Source: Pleomorphomonas carboxyditropha (lineage in GTDB: Bacteria; Pseudomonadota; Alphaproteobacteria; Rhizobiales; Pleomorphomonadaceae). From it: DNA of 64,000 nt. The number at the start of each line of letters is the position of its first letter. Within the stretch, counting starts at the first letter, position 1. Under the pieces are notes generated by a model, which saw only the letters and a program-made list of their open reading frames with translations, made no database searches and was not told where the DNA came from. Positions 1 to 9,125 of the stretch are shown here, one piece after another. The stretch lies in NCBI RefSeq assembly GCF_002770725.1, contig NZ_NQVN01000011.1:62001-126000 (forward strand), given 5' to 3'. The position numbers and the translations under genes were made by a program.

Positions 1-1
1 C

Positions 2-70
2 GCCAAGCTGCTGTTCGCCCTGGTCCGGCAATACGGCCCGTCGGCGGTACGCGTCTCCGTCGAGAAATAA
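2..70 (+). CDS. C-terminal end of an unidentified protein (partial)
   Basis: The window opens inside a reading frame whose last 22 residues end in RVSVEK followed by TAA at 68-70. GC-rich third positions fit genuine coding sequence. The fragment is too short to assign to a family, and the rest of the gene lies upstream of the window. Confidence 0.5.
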   Translation, partial: AKLLFALVRQYGPSAVRVSVEK

Positions 71-697
71 GCCGCCGATTTCAGGCAGCGCCCCGACCTG
101 GAAGGAACACGGGCGGCGCCGGCATCGGCCAAGCGCGCCGGCCCTGCTCCCGCCCTCCTTGTCGTCAACGGCATCATCCATGACATCGCTGTCAAAACCG
201 GGCGATCGTCCATGGCGGCGCGGGCCGACGCGGAAAACGATTCAAGCGCGATCCGCCGACCAAGGACGCCCCGGGCAAAACCGATTCAGGACCATTGGGG
301 CATCTACGTAGAGATTTTTGAGACCTTCCAAACTCAAACCCTCCCCGCATAACCATCCCATGGCATTCAAAATTTCTTTCGGTGGGTTTTAGCGCAGGTT
401 TATGCTGCAATGCATCATTGGCTGATTTATGATTATATCACCTCAAAAAATCCCTCATCTACCCCAAATAGCGGCAAATCGGCGACCGACCCATCGTCTA
501 AAGTCGTATTTTAGCCGCATTTCGACGTCGAAGGGGATGGCTCTCCAGGGCACAAATGCTGCCGCGCGAAAACTGCATTCCTGACATGCAGGACCCCCTC
601 TAGCCCCGCATGGCTCGTTCGCCTAAATGTCTGGGTGTCGAGAGCGAAGCGCAGCAGACGAAAGACTGAAGAGCGCAGCGCCTCACAACCCGAATGG
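71..697. other. Intergenic region upstream of the DUF1127 gene
   Basis: No convincing gene on either strand; the short open frames here lack a Shine-Dalgarno sequence and family resemblance. Positions about 310-480 are distinctly AT-richer than the surroundings, so the promoter of the DUF1127/hairpin-array transcript probably lies here or just downstream. I found no clear heat-shock (CTTGAA with CCCATNT) or EcfG-type (GGAAC with CGTT) pair at sensible spacing. Confidence 0.4.
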
Positions 698-856
698 ATG
701 AACGAAATGCTGGATACCGTTGTCAACAAGCTCCGCTCCTACCGCAAGTACCAGGAGACCTATCGCGAGCTCTCCCGTCTGAGCACCCGCGAGCTTGCCG
801 ACCTGGGCATCTCCCGCGGTGAAATCTCGAACGTCGCCCGCAAGGCCACGCTCTGA
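698..856 (+). CDS. DUF1127 small basic protein, CcaF1-like
   Basis: Encodes about 52 residues, rich in Arg and Lys, with the DUF1127 signature: a YRELSRLSTRELADLGISR core ending in NVARKATL. In Rhodobacter sphaeroides the DUF1127 protein CcaF1 is an RNA-binding protein encoded directly upstream of, and cotranscribed with, the CcsR small RNAs, and it affects their maturation. The same arrangement is seen here: the stop codon is 21 nt before the first hairpin of the array. The start is uncertain: ATG at 698, ATG at 707 and GTG at 635 are all in frame and none has a strong Shine-Dalgarno. The family assignment is firm; the CcaF1 role is inferred from context. Confidence 0.85.
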   Translation: MNEMLDTVVNKLRSYRKYQETYRELSRLSTRELADLGISRGEISNVARKATL

Positions 857-877
857 ACCCACGAGATTAGGCTCGCC

Positions 878-1235
878 CGCCGAACTTTCCTCCTCCCAGT
901 TCCGCGGCGACCCTGATAGACACCCTGCCGGTTCCTCCTCCCTCCGGCCGGTGTCTTGGAAAGATGGTCCTCCTCCCCCATCTTTCCCTTAGGCGATGAT
1001 GGTCCTCTCCTCCTCCCTGGACCATTTCGCCGCTTTTGTGAGTACCGACCTGCCCTTCCTCCTCCCTGGGCAACGTCGGTTTGGTCGCAGCAATCCTCCT
1101 CCCTTGCTGTGACCGTCCTGCGATGCTCCTCCTCCCGCATCGCAGGTTAGCTGTAGCGGCATACCTCCTCCCATGCCGTCTACAGAAAATTGCAGCGCCC
1201 ACCGGATCTCCTCCCCCGGTGGGCGTTTGCATTTT
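878..1235 (+). ncRNA. Nine-hairpin CCTCCTCCC-loop small RNA array (CcsR / cuckoo-type)
   Basis: Nine consecutive stem-loops, all in the + orientation: 878-909, 918-956, 958-987, 992-1031, 1044-1080, 1083-1114, 1117-1146, 1151-1185 and 1196-1225. Eight loops carry exactly CCTCCTCCC (motif starts 889, 934, 969, 1009, 1058, 1095, 1128, 1164). The ninth has CTCCTCCC. The stems are unrelated to one another yet each is self-complementary: GGAAAGATGG with CCATCTTTCC, and CCTGCGATGC with GCATCGCAGG, are perfect 10-bp stems. Hairpin 6 keeps an 11-bp stem through a G-U pair. This architecture downstream of a DUF1127 gene is that of the stress-induced CcsR RNAs of Rhodobacter and the related cuckoo RNAs. 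The loop resembles the anti-Shine-Dalgarno end of 16S rRNA, so pairing with purine-rich ribosome-binding sites is the expected mode of action (inference). Processing into individual RNAs is likely but not visible in sequence. Confidence 0.9.
1196..1235 (+). terminator. Ninth hairpin, probable intrinsic terminator of the array
   Basis: A perfect 10-bp stem (CGCCCACCGG with CCGGTGGGCG) is followed by TTTGCATTTT. It is the strongest GC stem of the series and the only one with a T-rich tail, and its loop motif is slightly degenerate. It probably ends the DUF1127-array transcript before trmFO. Confidence 0.6.
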
Positions 1236-1323
1236 CGGGATATGCCGATCGGTCGCCCGCCTCTCCCGCCGAGCATCGGGAAAAGCGCTGCACGCGGCGG
1301 CGGGACGTGCTATCCCCCCCGCC

Positions 1324-2715
1324 ATGAGCCAACAGACCCCCGCCCCCATTCACGTCGTCGGCGCCGGCCTCGCCGGTTCGGAAGCCGCCTGGCAGATCGT
1401 CTCCCGCGGCATTCCGGTCGTGCTTCACGAGATGCGGCCGCGTCGCGGCACCGAAGCGCACAAGACCGGCGGCTTCGCCGAGCTGGTCTGCTCCAACTCC
1501 TTCCGCTCCGACGACCATGAGAACAACGCCGTCGGCTTGCTGCACGAGGAGATGCGCCGCGCCGGTTCGCTGGTCATGAGCTCGGCGGACGCCAACAAGG
1601 TGCCGGCCGGCGGCGCGCTGGCCGTCGACCGCGACGGCTTCTCGGACAACGTCACCCAGACGCTGCGCGCCCATCCGCTGGTCACCGTCGTCGAGGACGA
1701 GGTCGACGGCCTGCCGCCCGAGGAATGGGGCAGCGTGATCGTCGCCACCGGCCCGCTGACCTCGCCGGCGCTCGCCGAGGCCATCCGCTCCAGGACCGGC
1801 GCCGCGTCGCTCGCCTTCTTCGACGCCATCGCGCCGATCGTCCATTTCGACAGCATCGACATGGACAAGGCCTGGTTCCAGTCGCGCTACGACAAGCCCG
1901 GTCCCGGCGGCACCGGCGCCGACTACATCAATTGCCCGCTGGACCGCGATGAGTACGAGGCCTTCGTCGACGCGCTCATCGCCGGCGACAAGACCGAATT
2001 CAAGGATTTCGAGAAGACGCCGTATTTCGACGGCTGCCTGCCGATCGAGGTAATGGCCGAGCGCGGCCGCGAGACCTTGCGCCACGGACCGATGAAGCCG
2101 GTCGGCCTGACCAACCCGCGCAATCCCACCGTCAAGTCCTATGCCATCGTCCAGCTCCGTCAGGACAATGCGCTCGGCACGCTCTACAACATGGTCGGCT
2201 TCCAGACGAAGCTGAAATACGGCGCCCAGGGCGATATCTTCCGCATGATTCCGGGGCTCGAAAAGGCCGAGTTCGCCCGGCTCGGCGGCCTCCACCGCAA
2301 TACCTATCTCGACAGCCCGCGCCTCCTCGACCCGGTGCTCCGCCTCAAGGCGGCGCCACATCTCAGATTCGCCGGCCAGGTGACCGGCTGCGAGGGCTAT
2401 GTCGAATCGGCCTCGATCGGCCTGCTGGCCGGCCGCTTCGCCGCCGCCGAACGGCTTGGCTCGACCGCGGCTCCGCCGCCGCCGACCACCGCCCTCGGCG
2501 CCCTGCTCGGTCACATCACCGGCGGCCACATCTCGGCGGAAACCGAGGGAGCCCCTCGCTCCTTCCAGCCGATGAACGTCAACTTCGGACTTTTCCCGCC
2601 GGTGGAAATTCCGAAGGAGCCCGGCCGGCGGCTGCGCGGCAACGAGAAGACCATCGCCAAGCGGCAGGCGATCTGCCGCCGGGCGCTCGCCGATCTCGCC
2701 GGCTGGCTCGGCTGA
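1324..2715 (+). CDS. trmFO: TrmFO, folate/FAD-dependent tRNA (uracil-54-C5)-methyltransferase
   Basis: 463 residues. The enzyme uses methylenetetrahydrofolate and FADH2 to form m5U54 in the T-loop of tRNAs; this route is typical of Gram-positives and many alphaproteobacteria that lack the SAM-dependent TrmA. The N-terminus has the FAD-binding [11 protein letters not shown] motif, followed by the family hallmarks HEMRP and [11 protein letters not shown]. The C-terminus carries the NFGLFPP signature. The ATG at 1324 places the Rossmann motif at residue 12, as in the family; the in-frame extension upstream runs into the hairpin array and is rejected. The preceding array ends about 90 nt upstream, so trmFO probably has its own promoter in that gap. 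Confidence 0.97.
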   Translation: MSQQTPAPIHVVGAGLAGSEAAWQIVSRGIPVVLHEMRPRRGTEAHKTGGFAELVCSNSFRSDDHENNAVGLLHEEMRRAGSLVMSSADANKVPAGGALAVDRDGFSDNVTQTLRAHPLVTVVEDEVDGLPPEEWGSVIVATGPLTSPALAEAIRSRTGAASLAFFDAIAPIVHFDSIDMDKAWFQSRYDKPGPGGTGADYINCPLDRDEYEAFVDALIAGDKTEFKDFEKTPYFDGCLPIEVMAERGRETLRHGPMKPVGLTNPRNPTVKSYAIVQLRQDNALGTLYNMVGFQTKLKYGAQGDIFRMIPGLEKAEFARLGGLHRNTYLDSPRLLDPVLRLKAAPHLRFAGQVTGCEGYVESASIGLLAGRFAAAERLGSTAAPPPPTTALGALLGHITGGHISAETEGAPRSFQPMNVNFGLFPPVEIPKEPGRRLRGNEKTIAKRQAICRRALADLAGWLG

Positions 2716-2839
2716 CGGCAACGGGCCCGGGCAGGAGTCCGACGCCACCAACCGGAAGACGTATTTGTTTCGGAAGTAACAATTACACAAGGAAAATCTG
2801 GCTTATACGGCAATAACGACTCCTTCTGGGAAGCAAGTG

Positions 2840-5155
2840 ATGGCGCCTGGCCGGCTGCTTCGGGTTCTGCGGCGCGTGAACGGGTGGGTTCTTCGGCCTG
2901 CCAGCCTGCCGGCATTGATCACGCTCGTCGCGGTCGGTCTGTTCGGCCTGCTCGCCGACCATCAAAACCACCAGATATTCGAACAGCATGCCCGGGCGGC
3001 CGTCGCCGATCGCCTGTCGGTCATCCGGGCCCGCCTCGAGGGCAACATCAGCCGCGACATCCAGATCGGCCGCGGCGTCGTGGCGGCCTTCGCCACCCGC
3101 CCGACCCTGGGCGAGGCCGAGTTCAACACGCTCGTCGAGCACCTGCTGGCAACCGGCTCCGATCTTCGCCTGATGGCCGCCGCGCCGGACATGGTGGTCC
3201 GCATGGTCCACCCGCTCGCCGGCAACGAGAAGGTGATGGGCCTCGACTATGCCCGGACCCCCAACCAGCGCGACGCCGCCTTCCGGGCGAGGCAAACCGG
3301 CCAGCTCGTCATGGCCGGCCCCCTCGAGCTGGTGCAAGGGGGGATCGGCATCGTCGGCCGCTTTCCGGTGCTGATCGATCAACCCGCAGGGCGTCCCGTC
3401 TTCTGGGGCATCGTGTCGGCGGTGATCGACATCGATCGCCTCTACGCCAACAGCGGCATTACCACCACCGACTTCGATCTCGACCTGACCATGCGCGGAC
3501 GCGACGGCAAGGGCGCGGCCGGCGAGATCTTCTTCGGATCGGAGGACGTGCTGGCCCGCAATCCGCTCAGCACGACGGTCAACATTCCCGGCGGCACCTG
3601 GCAGCTCGCCGCCACGCCGAGGGGCGGCTGGCCGGCACCGCCCAACAACGCCGTCTTCCGCCTGATGATCGTGCTCATCGGCGCCATGGTCGTGCTGCCG
3701 ATCCTCGTCACCAGCCATCTCTACGCCGAACGGCGGCGCAATCTCGACGAGCTGCGGGAAGCCAAGAGGCTGGCCGAGGCCCGCAACCATCAGCTCGAGG
3801 AGGCCAACCGCCGTGTCCGGCACACCTCGCTGCATGACGAGCTGACCGGCCTGCCCAACCGCCGCTATCTCATGGACCATCTCGGCGACCTGAAGTCCGG
3901 CGCGCCGGAGATTGCCGGCCGGATCGCCGTCCTCCATATCGACCTCGACCGCTTCAAGCAGGTCAACGATGCCTACGGGCATGCGGTGGGCGATCGCCTG
4001 CTCCGGCACGTCGCCGGCCTGATGCGCGCCGTGTTCCGGCCCGGCGACATCGTGGCTCGCATCGGCGGCGACGAGTTCGTGGCCGTCTGCATCAGCGAGG
4101 AGCCGGAAGGGCTCGCCCGCGCGCTTGCCGAGGCCCTGATCGCCGGCTTCCGCCACCCGATCGACCTCGGCGAGCTTCGCTGCCGCAGCGGCCTGTCGAT
4201 CGGCATCGCCTGCTCCGGCCCCGGCGACAACCAGCCGGCCAAGCTGCTGATCGACGCCGACATCGCCCTCTACCGGGCCAAGAAACTCGGGCGCAATCGC
4301 TTCGAGTTCTTCACGCCGGCGCTGGAAGCCGAGGTGGTCAGCGCCAAATGCCTTGCCGACGAAATCCTCACCGGCATGGAGGAGGAGCAGTTCACCGCCC
4401 ACTACCAGCCGCAATTCGACGCCCGGACGCGCGCGATGGTCGGCATCGAGGCGCTGGCGCGCTGGAACCATCCGGCGGACGGGGTGGTCCCGCCCGCCCG
4501 CTTCCTCAAGGTGGCCGAGGATATCAATGCGCTGCCGGTCCTCGATCATCTGGTTCTCGAGACCGCCCTCGCCGACCGTCTGCGCTGGATCGCCGCGGGC
4601 ATAAGGGTGCCGCGGATCGCCGTCAACGTGTCGATGGGCCGGCTCAGGGATGAGCGCCTCGTCGACACGCTTTCGACAATGGCGATCGGACCGGGCGCGC
4701 TGTCCTTCGAGCTCACCGAGGCGATCTACCTCGACGACAGCGACGAGGTCGTCTCGGAAAACATCCAGCGCCTCAAGGCGCTCGGCATCGAAATCGAGAT
4801 CGACGATTTCGGCACCGGCTACGCCTCGATCGTCAGCCTGATGCGGCTGCAGCCGAACCGCCTCAAGATCGCCCACCAGCTCACGGCCGCCGTCTCCACT
4901 TCGTTCGCCCAGCGCCAGCTCATCCGCTCGATCGTCGAGATCGGACGGACGCAAGGCATCGGCATCGTCGCCGAGGGCGTCGAAACACTGGAACAGGCCG
5001 ACGTGCTGGCCGAACTCGGCTGCCAGACGCTGCAAGGCTACGCCCTCGGTCGGCCGATGGACGCCGACGCGCTGGCCAAGCTGATGCTCCAGGAGCGCGA
5101 TCTGGCCCCGGACGACCCGGATGGGCTGCTCGTCTCCCGGGGCGATCGGAGCTAG
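2840..5155 (+). CDS. Membrane CHASE-GGDEF-EAL cyclic-di-GMP enzyme
   Basis: 771 residues. Order: transmembrane helix (about 22-40), periplasmic CHASE-type sensor domain (about 50-265), second helix (about 272-291), short coiled coil, GGDEF (about 325-495) and EAL (about 505-750). The GGDEF motif is intact at 409-413 and is preceded by an inhibitory-site RxxD at 400-403. The EAL domain keeps E537-A538-L539, the NVS motif, ELTE, DDFGTGY and AEGVE. The usual KIDRSF-type segment reads KIAHQL, so the lysine is kept but the following Asp is lost. Both synthesis and hydrolysis of c-di-GMP are therefore possible; which dominates cannot be read from sequence. The ATG at 2840 has GGGAAG six bases upstream; a GTG one codon earlier is also possible. 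Confidence 0.93.
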   Translation: MAPGRLLRVLRRVNGWVLRPASLPALITLVAVGLFGLLADHQNHQIFEQHARAAVADRLSVIRARLEGNISRDIQIGRGVVAAFATRPTLGEAEFNTLVEHLLATGSDLRLMAAAPDMVVRMVHPLAGNEKVMGLDYARTPNQRDAAFRARQTGQLVMAGPLELVQGGIGIVGRFPVLIDQPAGRPVFWGIVSAVIDIDRLYANSGITTTDFDLDLTMRGRDGKGAAGEIFFGSEDVLARNPLSTTVNIPGGTWQLAATPRGGWPAPPNNAVFRLMIVLIGAMVVLPILVTSHLYAERRRNLDELREAKRLAEARNHQLEEANRRVRHTSLHDELTGLPNRRYLMDHLGDLKSGAPEIAGRIAVLHIDLDRFKQVNDAYGHAVGDRLLRHVAGLMRAVFRPGDIVARIGGDEFVAVCISEEPEGLARALAEALIAGFRHPIDLGELRCRSGLSIGIACSGPGDNQPAKLLIDADIALYRAKKLGRNRFEFFTPALEAEVVSAKCLADEILTGMEEEQFTAHYQPQFDARTRAMVGIEALARWNHPADGVVPPARFLKVAEDINALPVLDHLVLETALADRLRWIAAGIRVPRIAVNVSMGRLRDERLVDTLSTMAIGPGALSFELTEAIYLDDSDEVVSENIQRLKALGIEIEIDDFGTGYASIVSLMRLQPNRLKIAHQLTAAVSTSFAQRQLIRSIVEIGRTQGIGIVAEGVETLEQADVLAELGCQTLQGYALGRPMDADALAKLMLQERDLAPDDPDGLLVSRGDRS

Positions 5156-5200
5156 AGCTCGTCAGTACCGAACCCGCCAAGGCGGCGGGATGCTTCCGCC

Positions 5201-6148
5201 TCAGCCCTTGCGGGCCGCGTGGAGCCGCTCGATCACCAGGTCGAAATAGCCGTCGGCGTCGATCTCGGTCAGCACCAGCGCGTTCTTCGGCCGGCCGGTC
5301 ACCGAATGCCAGTCGACCACGGTCATGCCGCGCGTCAGCTCGTCGCAGGAGATCTCGACGTTGACGAGGCGCCCCCTGAACAGCTCCGGCCTCAGGAGAT
5401 AGGCGGTGACGGTCGGATCGTGCAGCGGACCGCCGTCCATGCCCCAGGCTTTCTCGTCGAAGCGCTTGTTCCACTCGAGCAGGTGGTAGAACGCCTCCAT
5501 GTGCGGCCCGCCCATGGCGCGCAGCTTGTCGAGGCGGTGTTTCTTGGTCAGCGCCGTGTGGGTGCAGTCGAGCGGGATCATGACGATCGGCGCGCCGCAC
5601 TCGAACACCTTCTTCGCCGCTTCGGGATCGACGTAGATATTGTATTCGGCGGCCGGCGTGACGTTGCCGCCCTCCGAGCGGGCGCCGCCCATCAGCACGA
5701 TGCCCTCGAGGCGCCCGGCGAGCCGCGGCTCCCGCGCCATGGCGAGCGCGATGTTGGTGAGCGGCGCCAGACAGCAGAGCGTCACCGACTTCTCGGGCCG
5801 CGACATCACCAGCTCGACGATCTTGTCGGGCGCGAAGCCGTCCGCCGCCGTCGCCACCGGATCGGGCAGGTCGTAACCCTCGAAGCCGGTCGCGCCATGC
5901 ACGTATTCCGCCGTCTCGAGCGCCCGCACCATCGGCCCGGCGGCGCCGGCGTAGACCGGCGCGTCGGCGGTCCGCCCCACCAGTTCCAGCGCCTTCAGGG
6001 CGTTGCGGGTGGTGTGGTGGAGCGGCACGTTGCCGCCGACCGTGGTGATCGCCAGAAGCTCGAGTTCCCCGGGCGATCCGAGCGCCATCAGGAAGGCGAC
6101 GGCATCGTCGGGCGACGGATCGGTATCGATGATGATGGACTTGACCAT
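5201..6148 (-). CDS. Inosine/uridine-preferring nucleoside hydrolase family protein
   Basis: 315 residues of the nucleoside N-ribohydrolase family, which splits ribonucleosides into base and ribose in purine/pyrimidine salvage. The N-terminal calcium-binding motif reads DTDPSPDDAVAF (canonical DTDPGxDDA). The C-terminal LHDPTVTAYLL segment carries the second metal/substrate Asp. The length is typical. Transcribed convergently with the preceding c-di-GMP gene. A GGAG sequence lies shortly before the ATG. Substrate preference within the family is not determinable here. Confidence 0.92.
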   Translation of the reverse strand: MVKSIIIDTDPSPDDAVAFLMALGSPGELELLAITTVGGNVPLHHTTRNALKALELVGRTADAPVYAGAAGPMVRALETAEYVHGATGFEGYDLPDPVATAADGFAPDKIVELVMSRPEKSVTLCCLAPLTNIALAMAREPRLAGRLEGIVLMGGARSEGGNVTPAAEYNIYVDPEAAKKVFECGAPIVMIPLDCTHTALTKKHRLDKLRAMGGPHMEAFYHLLEWNKRFDEKAWGMDGGPLHDPTVTAYLLRPELFRGRLVNVEISCDELTRGMTVVDWHSVTGRPKNALVLTEIDADGYFDLVIERLHAARKG

Positions 6149-6235
6149 GAAGGGCTCCGGAAAGGCCTGTCGGCCACCGCAGCCTTATCCGTTCAATTAC
6201 CTAGAGGCAACGGCCAATCGCCTCGACATAGCGGC

Positions 6236-7243
6236 TCAGTCGGAAACGAGCAGCTTGCCGTTGGCGAGCCCGAGCAGCGTCGCCAGCACCACCACCAGCA
6301 CTAGGAGCGAGGCGATGGAGAGCTGCGCCCACAGGAGCCAGTCGGCGAAGGGGAAAGGATAGGCGCGCACCAGCGTGAACAGCGCCACGGTGAAGGCCGC
6401 CGCCGGGAAGGTATAGCTCCACCAGGACAGCGCCAGCGGCGCCTTCAGGAAGCGCGGCAGGATGGTGAGGAACACCACGGCGAGGAACGAGGCATAGCCG
6501 AACAGCGCCAGCGCCGGCCAGTCGACCTTGCCTTCGAGCGCCACCAGCGACAGGAAGGCGACCGAGGGCGGCGCCAGGAAGATCACCAGCGTCGGCTTCA
6601 GCTTCTCGGGAAAGGCCGGCCCGGCCGCGATGCGCTGGAACAGCAGCGGCTGCACGGTCAGCCAGAAGATCATGCCGATGCCGAACAGCAGCCACGACGG
6701 CATGACGAGGCCCAGCCGGACGCCGAACACCGGCGCCAGCAGCATGCCGACCAGCGGGATCAGCGTCGGCGGCATCAGCGACATCGGGTCGTTGCGCGGC
6801 GTCAGCATCAGGCCGCGCACGGTGAACAGCGCCACGAAAAGATGCAGCGCCACCGCCACCGTCCACGCCCAGAAGGCGGCGCCGGGCTGCGTCGGAATCA
6901 GCATGGCCGCGATCATCATCAGGCCGATGGTGAAGGCTCCGGCGAAGGCGGCGCGCGCCGGATGGCCGAGATCGGCGATGAGCGCCCGCGGATGGCGGAT
7001 CTCCCGCCAGATATGGAGAAGAGTGAGCAACGCCCAGACCAGCGCCGCCACCGACAGCAGCGCCTCGCCCGGGAAGGACGGCACCCCGAAATGGGCGGTC
7101 GCCTCGCGCCAGGCGAGACCGAGACCGCCGATTCCCATCGGCGCCGAGAACAGCGGGAAAGGCAGATGGGCGATGCGGCTCGGCCGCACGGGCGCGGCCT
7201 TCGGCTCCGCTTCGTCGCGGTCGATTCGGGTGGCGGTCGCCAT
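6236..7243 (-). CDS. SLAC1/TehA (TDT) family anion transporter
   Basis: About 335 residues, nearly all hydrophobic, with roughly ten predicted transmembrane helices. The opening segment HLPFPLFSAPMGIGGLGLAWR and the later FLAPPSVAF segment match the TehA/SLAC1-type fold, which forms anion channels or carriers linked to tellurite or dicarboxylate transport. I chose the ATG giving MATATR because it has an AGGA-type sequence just upstream; the 15-residue extension is not typical. It is transcribed divergently from the next gene. The transported anion is unknown. Confidence 0.88.
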   Translation of the reverse strand: MATATRIDRDEAEPKAAPVRPSRIAHLPFPLFSAPMGIGGLGLAWREATAHFGVPSFPGEALLSVAALVWALLTLLHIWREIRHPRALIADLGHPARAAFAGAFTIGLMMIAAMLIPTQPGAAFWAWTVAVALHLFVALFTVRGLMLTPRNDPMSLMPPTLIPLVGMLLAPVFGVRLGLVMPSWLLFGIGMIFWLTVQPLLFQRIAAGPAFPEKLKPTLVIFLAPPSVAFLSLVALEGKVDWPALALFGYASFLAVVFLTILPRFLKAPLALSWWSYTFPAAAFTVALFTLVRAYPFPFADWLLWAQLSIASLLVLVVVLATLLGLANGKLLVSD

Positions 7244-7436
7244 GTCGTCATCCTCGTGCGGGCGGAAACTTCCGCCACAGTCTCCCATTTTTCCACACGG
7301 AGGCTAAGGCTCCGTAAAGCCTGATCGGCCGGAATTGGTCATAAGACGCAGCCGGCCGCCCTTGCCAACCCGGCCGAAGACCCCAGTATGGAAGCGTCGG
7401 CACGCTGGCCGGCCGTTCCTTCCGAGGTGCTTCACA

Positions 7437-9029
7437 ATGTCCGATCAGCCCGTCATCACCTTCCACGGCGCCGCCGAAACCGTCACCGGCTCCTGTCACA
7501 TGATCGAAGCCGGCGGGCACCGGGTCTTGATCGACTGCGGCATGTTCCAGGGATCGAAGACCGAGAAGGAGCTCAACTATCGCGCCTTTCCATTCGATCC
7601 GCGCGCCATCGACGCGCTGATCCTGACGCACGCCCACATCGACCATTCCGGCCTCGTCCCGAAGCTGGTGAGAGACGGCTTCACCGGCCCGATCTTCGCG
7701 TCGGCGCCGACCATCGACCTCTGCAAGGTGATGCTGCCCGATTCGGCCCACATCCAGGAAATGGAAGTAGAGCAGCTCAACCGCCGCAACAAGCGGCGCG
7801 GCCGGCAGGAAGTGACGCCGATCTACACGCTGCTCGACGCCATGGAGGCGGTGAAGCTGATGCGGCCGACGCGGCTCGCCGACTGGCGGGAGGCGGCGCC
7901 GGGCATCCGCTTCCGCCTGTGGAACGCCGGCCACCTGCTCGGCTCGACGTCGATCGAGATGGAGACGGCCGGCGGCGACCGGCCGGTGCGCATCCTGTTC
8001 TCCGGCGACCTCGGGCCGGACAACAAGCTGCTGCAGCCGAATCCCGAGGCGCCGGCCGGCTGGGACCACGTGGTGATGGAATCCACCTACGGCGATACCG
8101 ACCGCCTGGAAGTGACGGAGGCCCGCCGCCGGGCGGAATTGCGGGCCGAGGTGCAGGCGGCGATCAATCCCGACGGCGTCCTTTTGATCCCTTCCTTCGC
8201 CGTCGAGCGGACCCAGGAACTGCTCGCCGACCTCGTCCATCTGTTCGAGACCGGCCAGTTGCCGCCCTGCCCCGTCATCATCGATTCGCCGCTCGCCAAC
8301 CGGGCGAGCCAGATCTTCCGCGCCTACGCCCGCACGCTCGACAACGGCGACCTGTTGCTGCGGGCCTTCGCCTCGCCGCACGTCCGCTTCACCGAAAGCG
8401 TCGAGCAGTCGATGGCGCTCGACCAGATGCATGGCTTCCACATCGTCATCTCGGCGTCCGGCATGTGCGAGGCCGGCCGTATCCGCCACCGGCTGCGCAA
8501 CTGGTTGTGGCGGTCGGAGGCGACGGTGCTGCTGGTCGGCTACCAGGCGGCCGGCACGCTCGGTCGGCTGCTCGCCGACGGCGCTCCGGTGGTCCGCATG
8601 AAGGGCGAGCAGATCGAGGTGCGCGCCCGCATCCGCAAGCTCGACCTCTACAGCGGCCACGCCGACGGACCGGAGCTCGCCGCCTGGCTCAGGAAGCGCC
8701 TGCCGGTCGGCGGCACCGTGTTCATGGTGCACGGCGAGGAGATGGCCATCGACGGACTCAGGGCGCGGCTTGCCGACAGCGTGCCCCGCGAGCGCCTCGT
8801 CGATCCGCGCCTCGACGCCTCCTACCGGCTCGGCCATGCCGCCGCCGTGGAGATCGTCGACACCGCGAGGGTGCCGCGCATCGATCCGAGGCAGGCCGGC
8901 CATACCGACTGGCACAACGATTTCCAGAGCCTGCTGCTCGACATCCAGGCGGAAATCGGCAAGGCAGCCGACGAGAAGGCGCGCGGCAAGGTCATCCGCC
9001 GGCTGAGAAACGCGCTCGCCGCCGGATAG
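7437..9029 (+). CDS. Metallo-beta-lactamase/beta-CASP RNA-specificity-domain hydrolase
   Basis: 530 residues. The zinc-ligand motif THAHIDHSG places H65, H67, D69 and H70 at the usual position. The insert from about 250 to 360 (beta-CASP) and the C-terminal ISASGMCEAGRIRHRL and LYSGHADGPELAAWL segments are those of the CPSF/YsiH-like exonuclease or endonuclease group of RNA-processing MBL proteins. The start at 7437 gives a protein beginning just before ITFHGAAETVTGS, as in homologues, with GAGGTG upstream. RNA substrate unknown; in bacteria these proteins are mostly uncharacterised. Confidence 0.9.
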   Translation: MSDQPVITFHGAAETVTGSCHMIEAGGHRVLIDCGMFQGSKTEKELNYRAFPFDPRAIDALILTHAHIDHSGLVPKLVRDGFTGPIFASAPTIDLCKVMLPDSAHIQEMEVEQLNRRNKRRGRQEVTPIYTLLDAMEAVKLMRPTRLADWREAAPGIRFRLWNAGHLLGSTSIEMETAGGDRPVRILFSGDLGPDNKLLQPNPEAPAGWDHVVMESTYGDTDRLEVTEARRRAELRAEVQAAINPDGVLLIPSFAVERTQELLADLVHLFETGQLPPCPVIIDSPLANRASQIFRAYARTLDNGDLLLRAFASPHVRFTESVEQSMALDQMHGFHIVISASGMCEAGRIRHRLRNWLWRSEATVLLVGYQAAGTLGRLLADGAPVVRMKGEQIEVRARIRKLDLYSGHADGPELAAWLRKRLPVGGTVFMVHGEEMAIDGLRARLADSVPRERLVDPRLDASYRLGHAAAVEIVDTARVPRIDPRQAGHTDWHNDFQSLLLDIQAEIGKAADEKARGKVIRRLRNALAAG

Positions 9030-9125
9030 GCTCGGGAATTCCCCTCGCCGCCCCGCCGGGCTAGAACGTGGCGGCCGGCCGACCGCCACGCACGTCAGCC
9101 GGCCGCAATGATGGAAGGGCCCGCG

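Noticed and set aside
878-1225. CRISPR-like regularly repeated motif
   Set aside because: The repeat is only 9 nt and sits in the loop of variable hairpins spaced 33-49 nt apart; no constant 24-40-nt repeat and no cas genes. It is an RNA hairpin array.
1081-1323. N-terminal extension of trmFO through the hairpin array
   Set aside because: The extension is just the open frame across the array; the FAD motif is at the proper position from the ATG at 1324.
2783-5035. Long leftward open frame opposite the c-di-GMP gene
   Set aside because: Antisense shadow caused by high GC at third positions; no family resemblance, whereas the + strand has intact CHASE, GGDEF and EAL motifs.
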